From: Pedobacter sp. FW305-3-2-15-E-R2A2
Lineage (GTDB): Bacteria; Bacteroidota; Bacteroidia; Sphingobacteriales; Sphingobacteriaceae
NCBI RefSeq assembly: GCF_038446955.1
Contig: NZ_CP151803.1
Location: forward strand, 2,914,001-2,978,000
Length of the DNA stretch: 64,000 nucleotides
Reading direction: 5' to 3'
This document shows, one piece after another, positions 1-9,341 of this stretch. The stretch's first letter is position 1. Every line of letters starts with the position of its first letter. Both the position numbers and the translations under genes were made by a program. Under the pieces are notes generated by a model. It did no database searches. It was given only the letters and a program-made list of their open reading frames with translations, and was not told where the DNA came from.

Positions 1-732
1 GAAGGTAATGCGGAAACGGCCTCTGTCGCTGGTCACATTATCTCCCGATCCGATCAGGTCTGAGAAACGGTGGTCATCCGAGCCTCCGGGACCATCCGGT
101 TTTGGTGCCTTTAAATAGCTGAATTTACAATAAGAAGCAGTAATGTAATTAGAGCCGGCTTTGATGTCGAAATTACCGTCAACACCATCCCTGAACTCGC
201 AATGGTCGACCCATACATTACTGCAGGAATCTAAAGTGCAGTTGTCCCAACCGTCAACGTCATAGGCACCCGGTCCTTCAAAAATAAGATTCCGGATGAT
301 GATATTAGTGCAACGCTTAACGTAGATGATACCAGAGTTGTTCTTGCTTTGATCTGCCGACACCAATTTAGCTCCGGGGGAACCAAAAATGGTTTTCCCT
401 GTCTGGTCCTGTAAGGAAATTCGGCCTCCTGAAGGAATGGTGATCGTACCATTAACCTGCACCACTTTTACACTGGTATTTTCTATAGCCGCCTTTAAAG
501 CGGCGTAAGTACTCACAATGGTAGGAGTAGCGGCTCCGCCGCCTGTAGTTCCTCCATTTTGAGAGGCCCATCCCGGCGCGGTACAGGTAGCTTCGGTGAT
601 TACTCCCGATGCGGTGGATATCGTTTCCTGAGGCTCCGCATCAGCAATTAGCCCGCGGCCCTTCTCGCAGCTCAGGAAGGTACAAGCCATGGCAAGCGCG
701 ATGGCCAAGGAACGAAAATAGTTTGTTTTCAT
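1..732 (-). CDS. Pectate lyase, PL1 family, lipoprotein (3' end cut by window edge)
   Basis: The first 244 codons read without a stop from the ATG at 732 to the window edge. The N-terminus is a lipoprotein signal with lipobox LSC (Cys22), so the protein is probably membrane anchored. From about residue 65 it follows the PL1 right-handed beta-helix: a conserved stretch ending in WVDHCEF, then DG-(V)-DG-NFDIK and GSNYITASYCKF, where the Asp residues are the calcium and substrate ligands of pectate lyases. PL1 enzymes cut polygalacturonate by beta-elimination with calcium. The C-terminal catalytic Arg region lies outside the window. It runs divergently from the epimerase gene, 279 bases away. 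Family assignment is firm; exact substrate (pectate or pectin) is not decided. Confidence 0.88.
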   Translation of the reverse strand, partial: MKTNYFRSLAIALAMACTFLSCEKGRGLIADAEPQETISTASGVITEATCTAPGWASQNGGTTGGGAATPTIVSTYAALKAAIENTSVKVVQVNGTITIPSGGRISLQDQTGKTIFGSPGAKLVSADQSKNNSGIIYVKRCTNIIIRNLIFEGPGAYDVDGWDNCTLDSCSNVWVDHCEFRDGVDGNFDIKAGSNYITASYCKFSYLKAPKPDGPGGSDDHRFSDLIGSGDNVTSDRGRFRITF

Positions 733-941
733 GTTGATTTTTTAGGATGATTAAATGATTTGGTTAGTTAATTAAGTAAACCGAATTTCAGCTCGTTCGG
801 CGGTTTATGGAAACTGTTCCGGTTAAATTAAAAGTCAGGAATCGAAAAAAAGAGGAGTCAGCCGGAAATATTAACGCAATCGTAACCGGGATCGATTGCA
901 TTCCAGATCGTATAAAACCGGTCAATGTTAAGGTGCTGATA

Positions 942-964
942 TTAAATGTTATTTTGACATTTAA
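942..964. promoter_or_regulatory. Proposed AraR operator 1 (before the epimerase gene)
   Basis: Perfect 8-base inverted arms TTAAATGT (942-949) and ACATTTAA (957-964) with a 7-base spacer. The spacer ends in TTTG, which is also the -33 element of the promoter. Spacing and arm sequence match five other sites in the window. Binding by AraR is inferred from the shared design and from the araR gene nearby. Confidence 0.7.
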
Positions 965-983
965 TATTCTTTTTCTACATTAG
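953..983 (+). promoter_or_regulatory. Bacteroidota-type promoter of the epimerase gene
   Basis: -33 TTTG at 953-956, 19 bases, then -7 TACATTAG at 976-983 (consensus TAnnTTTG). The start codon follows 28 bases later. The -33 lies inside operator 1, so a bound repressor would block it. A further ATAAACGT half site at 1004-1011 touches the start codon. Confidence 0.65.
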
Positions 984-1011
984 GGATACGATCAAATATA
1001 GATATAAACGT

Positions 1012-2187
1012 ATGAACAACAGACTCTATCCAACCTGCTTAGCCCTCATTTTTATTGGCGCTTTAAGCGGATGCACCAGTTCCTTAAATAAAAATGCCGC
1101 AGTCAACGACACCTCGGCTGTATCAGTCCTGTCCGTTCCCGATTCCGGAGCCTTTAAGGGGGAAGTAAAAGGGAAAGCAGTGAACCTCTATACTTTGGTG
1201 AATAAGAATAATGCAAAAGCAGTAATCACCAATTACGGAGGACGTCTCGTGTCTTTATGGGTTCCTGATGGTAAAAACGGCTTCAAAGACGTGGTGTTGG
1301 GGTACGACAGCCTGAAATCATATCAGAAAAAAGGAGAACCTTTTTTCGGTGCCTTAATCGGCCGCTATGGAAACCGGATTGCAAAAGGGAAATTCAGTTT
1401 AGATGGAAAAGCTTATCAGCTGGAATTGAATGATGGTGTAAATACCTTGCATGGTGGTTCCAGTGGTTTTTACGGGCAGGTATGGGATGCTAAAAAAATC
1501 AATGATCAGACCTTGGAGCTGAGTTATGTTTCTAAGGATGGAGAGGGAGGATATCCGGGAAACCTGCAGGTTAAGGTAAGCTATGAGCTGACGGATAACA
1601 ATGAGGTTAAAATCAGTTATACTGCAACTACAGATAAAAATACCGTGGTTAACCTGACCAATCATGCCTATTTTAACCTCAATGGAGCAGGAGATTCGAC
1701 GATCACCGACCATTTGTTGAGTATTGATGCGGATACTTACACGCCGGTTGATGAAACTTTAATTCCGACTGGAAAAATAGAAAAACTTGCAGGTACGCCA
1801 TTTGATTTCAATAAACCTACTTTAATTGGTGCCAGGATTAACGACAGCAATCAGCAATTGAAATATGGAAAAGGTTACGATCATAATTTCGTGTTAAGAA
1901 AAGCTGCAGGTCTGCAGAAAGTAGCTACAGTGAGTAGTCCGAAAACAGGTATTGTAATGGAAATTCTAACAGAGGAACCCGGACTTCAGTTTTACAGTGG
2001 TAATTTTCTAACCGGAGCAGATCATGATGGAAAAGGAAAAAGCAGCTACCCGCACCGTTCTGCATTTTGCCTGGAAACACAGCATTTTCCTGATGCACCA
2101 AATCAACCTGCTTTTCCGACAACAACATTGAAGCCAGGACAGGAATACAAAACAGTAACCATTTATCGGTTCTCTGTAAAGAAATAG
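1012..2187 (+). CDS. galM: Aldose 1-epimerase (mutarotase), lipoprotein
   Basis: 391-residue protein that interconverts alpha and beta anomers of aldoses such as L-arabinose or D-galactose. The signal ends in LSGC (Cys21), placing it as a lipoprotein in the periplasm or outer membrane rather than the cytoplasm, unlike E. coli GalM. Key residues are visible: His147 in NTLHGG, His218 in TNHAYFNL, Asp in GYDHNF and Glu355 in LETQHFPDAPN, which match the catalytic His/Glu set of the family. It stands alone between the divergent pectate lyase and the convergent arabinose operon and is preceded by a proposed AraR operator and promoter, so it probably belongs to the arabinose regulon. Confident in family; the sugar preference is inferred from context. 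Confidence 0.92.
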   Translation: MNNRLYPTCLALIFIGALSGCTSSLNKNAAVNDTSAVSVLSVPDSGAFKGEVKGKAVNLYTLVNKNNAKAVITNYGGRLVSLWVPDGKNGFKDVVLGYDSLKSYQKKGEPFFGALIGRYGNRIAKGKFSLDGKAYQLELNDGVNTLHGGSSGFYGQVWDAKKINDQTLELSYVSKDGEGGYPGNLQVKVSYELTDNNEVKISYTATTDKNTVVNLTNHAYFNLNGAGDSTITDHLLSIDADTYTPVDETLIPTGKIEKLAGTPFDFNKPTLIGARINDSNQQLKYGKGYDHNFVLRKAAGLQKVATVSSPKTGIVMEILTEEPGLQFYSGNFLTGADHDGKGKSSYPHRSAFCLETQHFPDAPNQPAFPTTTLKPGQEYKTVTIYRFSVKK

Positions 2188-2202
2188 TGAACTAAAAGAA
2201 AC

Positions 2203-2242
2203 AAAAAAAGGGAGATCCGAATAGCCGGATCTCCCTTTTTTT
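2203..2242. terminator. Bidirectional intrinsic terminator
   Basis: A 17-base perfect inverted repeat (2203-2219 and 2226-2242) with a 6-base loop. The arms are a G/C-containing stem flanked by A7 and T7, so it works in both directions. It separates the epimerase gene from the convergent end of the arabinose operon. Confidence 0.92.
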
Positions 2243-2271
2243 GTTTGTAGCTCCCCGCAGGAGTAATTCAA

Positions 2272-3957
2272 CTACCAGAACTTCACATACAACGCTGCAA
2301 TGAGCAACAGCGTGACCACGATCAGCGCCATCGTAGATGGGGCAACTTTGAACATGGATTTATCAAGTTCGAAAGCTTTAGGATTTACTTTAGGTCCGGC
2401 CAGACTCATCAAAATCATGATGGCCATCGTAAAGAAGAAGGAGAGCCCCATACAGATATGGAATGGAATCTCGAAACCACCTTTACCATTCGGATAAGCG
2501 GTATACAGCAAGGTATCATTGCCCAACAGGCCTGGTGCCATTTCATTGAAGAAAACGGAGAACAGAAATCCGGCCAGTACACCCGCAATGGCTGCGCTAC
2601 CGGTGGTTCTTTTCCAGAACATCCCCAGGATAAACATGGCAAATACACCCGGACTAATAAAACCGGTGTATTTCTGGATAAAGGTAAAGCCACCTTCACC
2701 ACCAATACCAAGGAGGTCATTCCAGGTGAAGAGTACCGCCAGGATCATCCCCACAAATACGGTTGACCTACCCACAAGAACGAGGTTTTTTTCTTCTGTA
2801 CCTTTCTTAAAATACTTGGCGTAGATGTCCAGGGTGAAGATGGTCGAAATGCTGTTTACCTTTCCGGCAAGTGAAGCCACGATGGCTGCGGTTAATGCCG
2901 CTACAGACAGCCCTTTAAGACCGGTCGGTAAAAAGGTAAGTATCGCAGAATAGGCGCCGTCTTTGCCACCGATCAATTGAGGTAAATGTCCGCCTTTGTA
3001 CAATACATAAGCCGCAATACCTGGCAACATCACGATTAACGGCATCATCAGCTTTAAAAGACCAGCAAAAAGAATCCCTGTTCGTGCGGTTTTAAGATCC
3101 GCTCCCAATGCACGCTGGGTGATGTATTGATTACATCCCCAGTAGTTGAGGTTGATGATCCAGATGCCCGCAACATAAGAAGCGAGTCCAGGGAAAGTCA
3201 GGTATTTACTGATCTCATTTTGTGTCGATTCTGCTGTCGGTTTTGGAATGATCATCTTGAAGTGCTCAGGAGCATGATCCATCAAAACCTGGAATCCGGC
3301 AATGGCATTGGCGCCAACACCGAATTTCTCACCTACTACCGTTAAGGCGATATAGGTGGTTACCAATCCTCCAAAGATCAGAACAGCCACCTGAATCACG
3401 TCAGTATAAGCCACTACTTTCATACCTCCTAAGGAAATGATCAGTGCAAATACAGCAAGTCCGATCATGATCACATGCAGGTAATCTCCACCCGTAAGTC
3501 CGTTAATGGCCACAGCACCCAGGTAAAGGATAGAAGTCAGGTTCACAAATACATATAAGAACAACCAGAAAACCGCCATGATCAGGGCAACAGACTCGTT
3601 GTACCTGGTCTTCAGAAACTGAGGCATGGTATAGATCTTGTTCTTGAGGTAGACAGGAATGAACCAAACCGCAACGATAATCAGTGCAATGGCGGCAATC
3701 CATTCGTAAGCTGCCACAGCAATGCCCAGAAAGAAACCTTCGCCACTCATGCCAATAAATTGCTCGGCAGAAATGTTGGAGGCGATTAGAGAGGCACCTA
3801 TGGCCCACCAGGTCAGTGTTCCTTCCGCAAGAAAGAATGCTTTGGCATCATGCTCATTCTTTTTACGTTGTCGGTAAATATAATACCCATAGCCGGAAAC
3901 GACTAAAAAGTAGATGATGAAAACTACATAATCTGTAGCTACTAAATTATTGTTCAT
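2272..3957 (-). CDS. Sodium/sugar symporter, SSS family (probable L-arabinose uptake)
   Basis: 561 residues of almost continuous membrane helices, as in the SSS (SGLT-like) family with about 14 transmembrane segments. The family motif SNISAEQFIGMSGEG is near residue 60. These proteins move a sugar inward with sodium. The gene is the last of the operon araB-araD-GH27-araA and starts 35 bases after araA, which points to L-arabinose as substrate. It ends at the bidirectional terminator. Family is certain; the substrate is from context, and galactose or xylose cannot be excluded. Confidence 0.88.
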   Translation of the reverse strand: MNNNLVATDYVVFIIYFLVVSGYGYYIYRQRKKNEHDAKAFFLAEGTLTWWAIGASLIASNISAEQFIGMSGEGFFLGIAVAAYEWIAAIALIIVAVWFIPVYLKNKIYTMPQFLKTRYNESVALIMAVFWLFLYVFVNLTSILYLGAVAINGLTGGDYLHVIMIGLAVFALIISLGGMKVVAYTDVIQVAVLIFGGLVTTYIALTVVGEKFGVGANAIAGFQVLMDHAPEHFKMIIPKPTAESTQNEISKYLTFPGLASYVAGIWIINLNYWGCNQYITQRALGADLKTARTGILFAGLLKLMMPLIVMLPGIAAYVLYKGGHLPQLIGGKDGAYSAILTFLPTGLKGLSVAALTAAIVASLAGKVNSISTIFTLDIYAKYFKKGTEEKNLVLVGRSTVFVGMILAVLFTWNDLLGIGGEGGFTFIQKYTGFISPGVFAMFILGMFWKRTTGSAAIAGVLAGFLFSVFFNEMAPGLLGNDTLLYTAYPNGKGGFEIPFHICMGLSFFFTMAIMILMSLAGPKVNPKAFELDKSMFKVAPSTMALIVVTLLLIAALYVKFW

Positions 3958-3992
3958 ATGGCTCTATTTGGTTAGGTTGAACAAGTGTCCGC

Positions 3993-5483
3993 TTATTTAT
4001 AAAAGATTTCGTTCCATTGCAGTTCATTTCTAAACTGGTTGATCTTGGTATCGGCACCGATGTTGATATATTCTATACCAGCAATGTTGGCAAAATCGAG
4101 TAAATGCGCGCTGGTCAGATTCTGACTATAAGCGGTATGGTGTGCACCTCCGGCATAGATCCAGGCAGCACAGCCGGTTTTCATATCAGGGAGTGGTTTC
4201 CATAACACCTGTGCGACAGGTAGCTTTGGCAATTGGTGTTCAGGTGCTACCGCTTCCACTTCGTTTACAAGTAAGCGGAATCGATTGCCCATATCGATAA
4301 TAGAAGCATTGAGTGCATTTCCTGCAGCAACACTGAAGATCAGTCTGGCTGGATCCGCTTTGCCGCCAATGCCTAATGGATGTACTTCCAATCGCGCTTT
4401 TTCATTGGCCAGAGAAGCATCAACTTCCAGCATATGGGAACCCAGTACCATAGAATTGGCCGGATCAAAATGATAGGTATAATCTTCCATAAAAGCATTG
4501 GCACCAGGTAATCCGGCACCCATTACCTTACAGGCACGTACCAATGCTGCGGTTTTCCAGTCGCCCTCTCCGGCAAATCCATATCCCTCAGCCATCAATC
4601 GCTGAGCGGCGATGCCAGGGAGTTGAATCATACCATGTAAATCTTCAAATGTATCGCTAAAGCCTTTAAAATTACCATCTTCCAGGAATTTCTTCAGACC
4701 AAGCTCTATTTTTGCCGCCTCATAGACAGAAGGATGTCTGTCGCCACCAGGGAGCAGGTCGGCGGTCATAATGTAACTGGATTCGTATACCTTCAGGAGC
4801 TCCTGAATGGATTCCTCAGGAATGCTGTTGATCACCGCAACGAGGTCGCCAATACCGTAAGTGTTGACTTGAAAACCAAACTTCAGTTCAGCCTCTACTT
4901 TGTCGCCATCAGTAACGGCTACATAACGCATGTTGTCGCCAAATCTCGCAAATTTAGCGCCTTGCCAATCGTGCCAGCCGGCCGCTGCCCGTGTCCAGGT
5001 ATCAATTTCCTTCAATACTTCGGGATCCTGCCAGTGGCCTACCACTACTTTTCGGTCTTTGCGCATCCGGGTCACCATAAATCCAAACTCCCGGTCGCCA
5101 TGTGCACTCTGGTTCAGGTTCATGAAATCCATATCGATGGTATCCCATGGAATGTCACGGTTAAACTGGGTATGCAGGTGAAGTAATGGTTTCTGAAGAA
5201 TATTCAATCCCCTGATCCACATTTTAGCAGGGGAGAAGGTATGCATCCAGGTGATGACGCCAATACAATTTGCAGCAACATTGGCCTGTTGTAAGGTTTC
5301 AAAGATCTCCTCTGGTGTTTTTACGATGGGTTTATAAATGACTTTAACGGGGATCTGTGGAGCGGTATCCAGCGATCCCGCTACCTGCTGTGCGTGCTCG
5401 GCTACTAATTTCAATGTTTCTTCTCCGTACAGGTGCTGGCTACCGGTAATGAACCAGACTTCTAATTCTTTTAAATTGATCAT
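3993..5483 (-). CDS. araA: L-arabinose isomerase
   Basis: 496 residues, the usual length. It converts L-arabinose to L-ribulose in the cytoplasm, first step of the pathway. The metal and catalytic residues known from E. coli AraA are present: Glu306 in YGFAGEGDW, Glu333 in FMEDYTYHF, His350 in GSHMLEV and His449 in GGAHHTAY. No signal peptide. It lies 36 bases downstream of the GH27 gene and 35 bases upstream of the symporter in the same operon, expected to be controlled by the AraR operator before araB. Confidence 0.97.
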   Translation of the reverse strand: MINLKELEVWFITGSQHLYGEETLKLVAEHAQQVAGSLDTAPQIPVKVIYKPIVKTPEEIFETLQQANVAANCIGVITWMHTFSPAKMWIRGLNILQKPLLHLHTQFNRDIPWDTIDMDFMNLNQSAHGDREFGFMVTRMRKDRKVVVGHWQDPEVLKEIDTWTRAAAGWHDWQGAKFARFGDNMRYVAVTDGDKVEAELKFGFQVNTYGIGDLVAVINSIPEESIQELLKVYESSYIMTADLLPGGDRHPSVYEAAKIELGLKKFLEDGNFKGFSDTFEDLHGMIQLPGIAAQRLMAEGYGFAGEGDWKTAALVRACKVMGAGLPGANAFMEDYTYHFDPANSMVLGSHMLEVDASLANEKARLEVHPLGIGGKADPARLIFSVAAGNALNASIIDMGNRFRLLVNEVEAVAPEHQLPKLPVAQVLWKPLPDMKTGCAAWIYAGGAHHTAYSQNLTSAHLLDFANIAGIEYINIGADTKINQFRNELQWNEIFYK

Positions 5484-5519
5484 ATTTCTTAGCTTATCTT
5501 ATTATATAGGTTTCTTGAT

Positions 5520-6875
5520 TTATTTAATTGCAGAGAGACGGAAAAGTCCAGCTCCGTGTTTATTGATGTTGGCGGTAAAGGTCCCCTTAACGGTGCCTTT
5601 GTCAGTTTTGCTCCAAAGATCTCTGACCTTACAGGCCTTGCTAAAACCAAGATCTTTCAGGTTTACAGAAATCTTAACAGGCTGGTCATCATCGCCCGGG
5701 TTAAAAAGGGCGAGGTATTGATCTCCGGTTTTTCGGTCCTCTGCCACCCAACAGATTCCCTGTTCATTACGAAACAATTGCCGGTTGTTTGTGCTGTGGT
5801 TCAGGACATTGAGGACCTCCCTGTTCGTCAGCAGGGAAAGGGTAAAAGCGTCATTTCCAGGCAGGTCGCCACCAAACATCAATGGGGAGCGAAATATCGT
5901 CCATAGCGTCATCAAGGTATATTGCTCATCTTTGGTAAAGGCAGTCATCCTTGGGTTTCCACGCTCTGCACGAATCCCTATTTTCCCCAATGGAAGCATA
6001 TCGCCATCCGGCCAGGCACCTGCTGCGCGGTATTTATTCCAGCGCTCAAAAACATCAAAATGATCTTTTAGCATCGGCCAGTTGTCCCAGAAATCGTCTA
6101 CAGTACGCCACATATTGGCATGCTCCTGAACATGAGGAGCGCTTGCGATTGGTGTTTCTCCGGGTGAGGTACTCAATACAATTTTTCTACCCGTCAACGC
6201 GATTGCTTTACGGATCATTTCCACCTCTCCGGTATGGTAAGGTCTGGAAAGGTCATCCACCTTAATAAAATCCACGCCCCATGAAGCATAGAGTTTAAAC
6301 AAAGAGTTGTAATATTCCTGTGCGCCATCACGGCCCGCCACTACGGTATACATATCCCGCAACCACAGGCATTGCAGCTCTGTGCTGTAAATGTCTTTGG
6401 CGGTAGCTTTACTGCCCATGATGGGCAAGTTGCGTTTTACCGCTTCGACCGGAATGCCCCGCATGATGTGGATGCCAAATTTCAGTCCTTTTTTATGGAT
6501 ATAGTCTGCCAGCGGCTTAAATCCTTTGCCACCTGCAGCAGATGGAAAACGGTTTACAGCGGGTTGAAATCTGCCATAGTCATCGAGAACATAATCAGGG
6601 TTGCTTTCATTGTATCCATGTGCTTTGTCATTACCTACATACCAGCGGATGTCTACGACCACATATTCCCATCCGAATGCTTTCAGATTTTTAGACATAT
6701 AATCTGCATTGGCTTTTACTTCAGATTCTACTACAGTAGGACCAAAGCAATCCCAGCTGTTCCAGCCCATTGGAGGCGTCCTGGCCCAGTCGTGAAAATC
6801 TTTTTGCTGTGCTTTTACGGTGGTTAGCGTTCCAAGCAGGAACGCTGCTGCCCATACTATTTTTTTACTGCCCAT
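5520..6875 (-). CDS. GH27 glycosidase, possible beta-L-arabinopyranosidase
   Basis: About 451 residues from the chosen ATG at 6875, which gives a clean signal peptide (MGSKKIVWAAAFLLGTLTTVKAQ); an ATG at 6905 is also in frame. The start overlaps the araD stop by 11 bases. PPMGWNSWDCFGPTV near residue 35 is the GH27/36 signature. The nucleophile is probably Asp207 in DFIKVDD and the acid/base Asp261 in MWRTVDDFWD. The galactose-binding Asp pair of alpha-galactosidases (normally DDCW) reads DIRW at residues 75-78, so the sugar pocket differs. Some GH27 enzymes release beta-L-arabinopyranose, and the position inside the arabinose operon supports that. alpha-Galactosidase activity remains possible. 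Confidence 0.85.
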   Translation of the reverse strand: MGSKKIVWAAAFLLGTLTTVKAQQKDFHDWARTPPMGWNSWDCFGPTVVESEVKANADYMSKNLKAFGWEYVVVDIRWYVGNDKAHGYNESNPDYVLDDYGRFQPAVNRFPSAAGGKGFKPLADYIHKKGLKFGIHIMRGIPVEAVKRNLPIMGSKATAKDIYSTELQCLWLRDMYTVVAGRDGAQEYYNSLFKLYASWGVDFIKVDDLSRPYHTGEVEMIRKAIALTGRKIVLSTSPGETPIASAPHVQEHANMWRTVDDFWDNWPMLKDHFDVFERWNKYRAAGAWPDGDMLPLGKIGIRAERGNPRMTAFTKDEQYTLMTLWTIFRSPLMFGGDLPGNDAFTLSLLTNREVLNVLNHSTNNRQLFRNEQGICWVAEDRKTGDQYLALFNPGDDDQPVKISVNLKDLGFSKACKVRDLWSKTDKGTVKGTFTANINKHGAGLFRLSAIK

Positions 6876-7563
6876 AATAACTGTCCGGACCATGTTTACG
6901 TTCAAAATGTTTCTTGATTAATGCTTCCTTCAGTTTTGGTGATTGCGGGTTAATTTGATTGGTCAGCAACGCCATTTGTGCTACAGATTCCAGCACGGCG
7001 CTATTATAAACTGCTTTTTCTGCCGTCTTCCCCCAGGTAAAAGGAGCATGATTTCCAACGAGGATCATTTCCACTTCATGGTGACTATAGCCAAGTTTCT
7101 TAAAGTGGTTGATGATCTGGAAACCGGTTTCATATTCGTAATTTCCTTTGATCATCTCGTCATCCATTGGCGGTGCGCAGGGAATATCCACCGTCAGGTG
7201 ATCGGCATGAGTGGTCCCAAAAATAGGTACATCCATTTGTGCCTGAGCCCAGGAGGTCGCATAGGTGGAATGGGTATGTACAATGCCATTGATTCCATCC
7301 CAATGTTTGTAAAGAACAGCATGGGTTTTGGTATCTGAAGATGGCCTGAGTGATCCTTCCACGGTATTGCCGTCAAAATCTACGATCACCATTTTATCTG
7401 GCGAAAGATCTTTGTAGGGCACGCCGCTTGGCTTAATGGCAAAAACACCCTCATCCCTGTCGGCGGCACTTACATTTCCGAAAGTAAAAAGCACCAGGTT
7501 TAACTTTGGTAGTTCCATATTAGCCTCATAGGCCATTTCACGTATGATTTTATAAATGCTCAT
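6865..7563 (-). CDS. araD: L-ribulose-5-phosphate 4-epimerase
   Basis: 232 residues from the ATG at 7563, chosen because the product then begins MSIYKIIREMAYEANMELP as in other AraD proteins; it overlaps the araB stop by 14 bases. It converts L-ribulose 5-phosphate to D-xylulose 5-phosphate. The class II aldolase fold is clear: GNVSAAD near residue 30, SSDTKTH near 76, zinc ligands His96 and His98 in VHTHST and His172 in VGNHAPFTWG. The overlaps with araB upstream and GH27 downstream suggest translational coupling in one transcript. Confidence 0.96.
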   Translation of the reverse strand: MSIYKIIREMAYEANMELPKLNLVLFTFGNVSAADRDEGVFAIKPSGVPYKDLSPDKMVIVDFDGNTVEGSLRPSSDTKTHAVLYKHWDGINGIVHTHSTYATSWAQAQMDVPIFGTTHADHLTVDIPCAPPMDDEMIKGNYEYETGFQIINHFKKLGYSHHEVEMILVGNHAPFTWGKTAEKAVYNSAVLESVAQMALLTNQINPQSPKLKEALIKKHFERKHGPDSYYGQ

Positions 7564-9265
7564 GATACATCGGTTTAATCTGTTTTTGATGATCGTGCTC
7601 CAGGTAATTGCCAAGAGCCAGGTATTCCTGGTATTGCTTGCGGTATCGTGCTATGTTTTCCTGATTTGGCTGATATTCTGCTTCAAATCCTGTCCCCATG
7701 GCTTCCATTGCAGCTTCAATATTTGGGTGAATCCCGGCCGCTACTGCAGCAAACATGGCTGCACCTAATGCGCAGGTATGTTCAAACCGGTGAATTCTGA
7801 TCGGCATTTCCAATACATCAGCCATCATCTGCATGATGTAAGGTGATTTTTTAGCGACTCCACCTATGCCGATAATGCCTTCTACGGGTACGCCCTGATC
7901 CCTGAAACGTTCAACAATGCATTTTGCCCCAAAACAGGTTGCCGCAACCAGGGCCCGGAAAATGCGGGGAGCATCAGTTCCCAGACTTAAACCGGTAATG
8001 GCGCCTTTGAGTTCCTGATTGGCATCGGGAGTTCTTCGGCCATTTAACCAGTCAATGGCCAATTCGGCATCATCGCTATCAGTCAATAGCTGAGCTTGTT
8101 CGCTTAAGCGGGAAATGATTTTCGCTTCGAGTTCTTCTTTTAACGCAATAGCAGTTTCCTTGTGAATCAGAGAGGATTCTAAAAGCAGTTGATTTAATGG
8201 CCAGCTGATTAGGTTTTTAAACCAGGCATATACATCTCCAAAGGCCGATTGGCCAGCTTCAAGTCCCATCATTCCAGGAATAACAGAGCCGTTTACTTGC
8301 CCGCAGATGCCCTGTACCAGCTTGCCATCCAGGTCAGCCGAAGGAGCAATCAGAATGTCACAGGTGCTGGTACCCATGATTTTACAAAGGTGATAAGGGG
8401 CGATTTGGCCACCTACAGCACCCATATGTGCATCAAATGCACCTACACCAACCACCACTTCTGTGGAGAGTCCCAGACGGGCTGCCCATTCTTCGCTTAA
8501 TGTTCCTGCCGGTTCATCTGAAGTATAAGTGTCTTGGAAAAGCCTTTCCCTGAATCCTGATAACAGGGGATCCAGCTGACTGAAAAACTCTTCCGGTGGA
8601 AGGCCTTCAAACTGCTCCGCCCAAAGTGCTTTATGGCCTGCCGCGCAACGACTTCTTTTCATCTTCAAAACATCATTTCCCCCGGTCAGCAGGAATGGAA
8701 TCCAGTCGCAATGCTCTACCCATGAAAAGGCCGCATCGCGAACAGCAGCATCGGCCCTCAATACATGAAGGAGCTTTGCCCAAAACCACTCGGAAGAATA
8801 AATGCCGCCTACATATTGAAGGTAATTGATCTCAAATTTAGTGGCATGCTCGTTGATTTCTGCGGCTTCTCTGATTCCGGTATGGTCTTTCCAAAGGACA
8901 AACATGGCATTTGGATTTTCTTCAAAGCCGGGAGTAAGGGCCAGAGGTGTTCCGGATTTGTCGACGGCCACAGGGCTGGAGCCTGTCGTATCTATAGAAA
9001 TTCCTTTGATCGCGTTTGCAATAGCAACACCACCGGCTTTCGCAATACAATCTTTGACAGTATGCTCGAGTCCCTCGATATAGTCCAGCGGGTGTTGTCT
9101 GAACTGATTTGAGGAAGGTTCACAATACAGATTTTTTTGCCATCTTTTATAATAATAGACGGAAGAGGAGAGCTCGGCTCCATTTTCGGCATTTACAATT
9201 ACGGAGCGAACAGAGTCAGAACCGTAATCAATACCGATGACATATTTGGTTAGTTTCATGGTCAT
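7550..9265 (-). CDS. araB: L-ribulokinase, FGGY family
   Basis: 571 residues; phosphorylates L-ribulose with ATP. The FGGY-kinase phosphate-binding strand is at the N-terminus (VIGIDYGSDSVRSVI), the AraB-type TGSSPVAVDKSGTPLAL follows, then the catalytic region VGAFDAHMGAVGG and the C-terminal ATPase loop GIGGVAKKSPYIMQM. A second in-frame ATG at 9259 (MKLTKY...) is an equally good start. It is the first gene of the operon. A proposed AraR operator at 9270-9292 sits only a few bases before the start codon, so a bound repressor would cover the promoter or the start of transcription. Confidence 0.96.
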   Translation of the reverse strand: MTMKLTKYVIGIDYGSDSVRSVIVNAENGAELSSSVYYYKRWQKNLYCEPSSNQFRQHPLDYIEGLEHTVKDCIAKAGGVAIANAIKGISIDTTGSSPVAVDKSGTPLALTPGFEENPNAMFVLWKDHTGIREAAEINEHATKFEINYLQYVGGIYSSEWFWAKLLHVLRADAAVRDAAFSWVEHCDWIPFLLTGGNDVLKMKRSRCAAGHKALWAEQFEGLPPEEFFSQLDPLLSGFRERLFQDTYTSDEPAGTLSEEWAARLGLSTEVVVGVGAFDAHMGAVGGQIAPYHLCKIMGTSTCDILIAPSADLDGKLVQGICGQVNGSVIPGMMGLEAGQSAFGDVYAWFKNLISWPLNQLLLESSLIHKETAIALKEELEAKIISRLSEQAQLLTDSDDAELAIDWLNGRRTPDANQELKGAITGLSLGTDAPRIFRALVAATCFGAKCIVERFRDQGVPVEGIIGIGGVAKKSPYIMQMMADVLEMPIRIHRFEHTCALGAAMFAAVAAGIHPNIEAAMEAMGTGFEAEYQPNQENIARYRKQYQEYLALGNYLEHDHQKQIKPMYHEHL

Positions 9266-9269
9266 TACA

Positions 9270-9292
9270 ATAAACGTCTAATTAACGTTTAT
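9270..9292. promoter_or_regulatory. Proposed AraR operator 2 (before araB)
   Basis: Arms ATAAACGT (9270-9277) and ACGTTTAT (9285-9292) form a perfect inverted repeat around the 7-base spacer CTAATTA. It is one of the two perfect members of the six-site set, and the closest match to its consensus. No good -7 box could be assigned with it on the minus strand. Confidence 0.8.
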
Positions 9293-9341
9293 TTTTTTGA
9301 CAAATGAAAATTATTATGAAATTTCTTTCAGATCGGCCGGA

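Noticed and set aside
1004..1011. ATAAACGT just before the epimerase start as a second AraR operator
   Set aside because: No matching right arm 7 bases away. Reported only as a half site.
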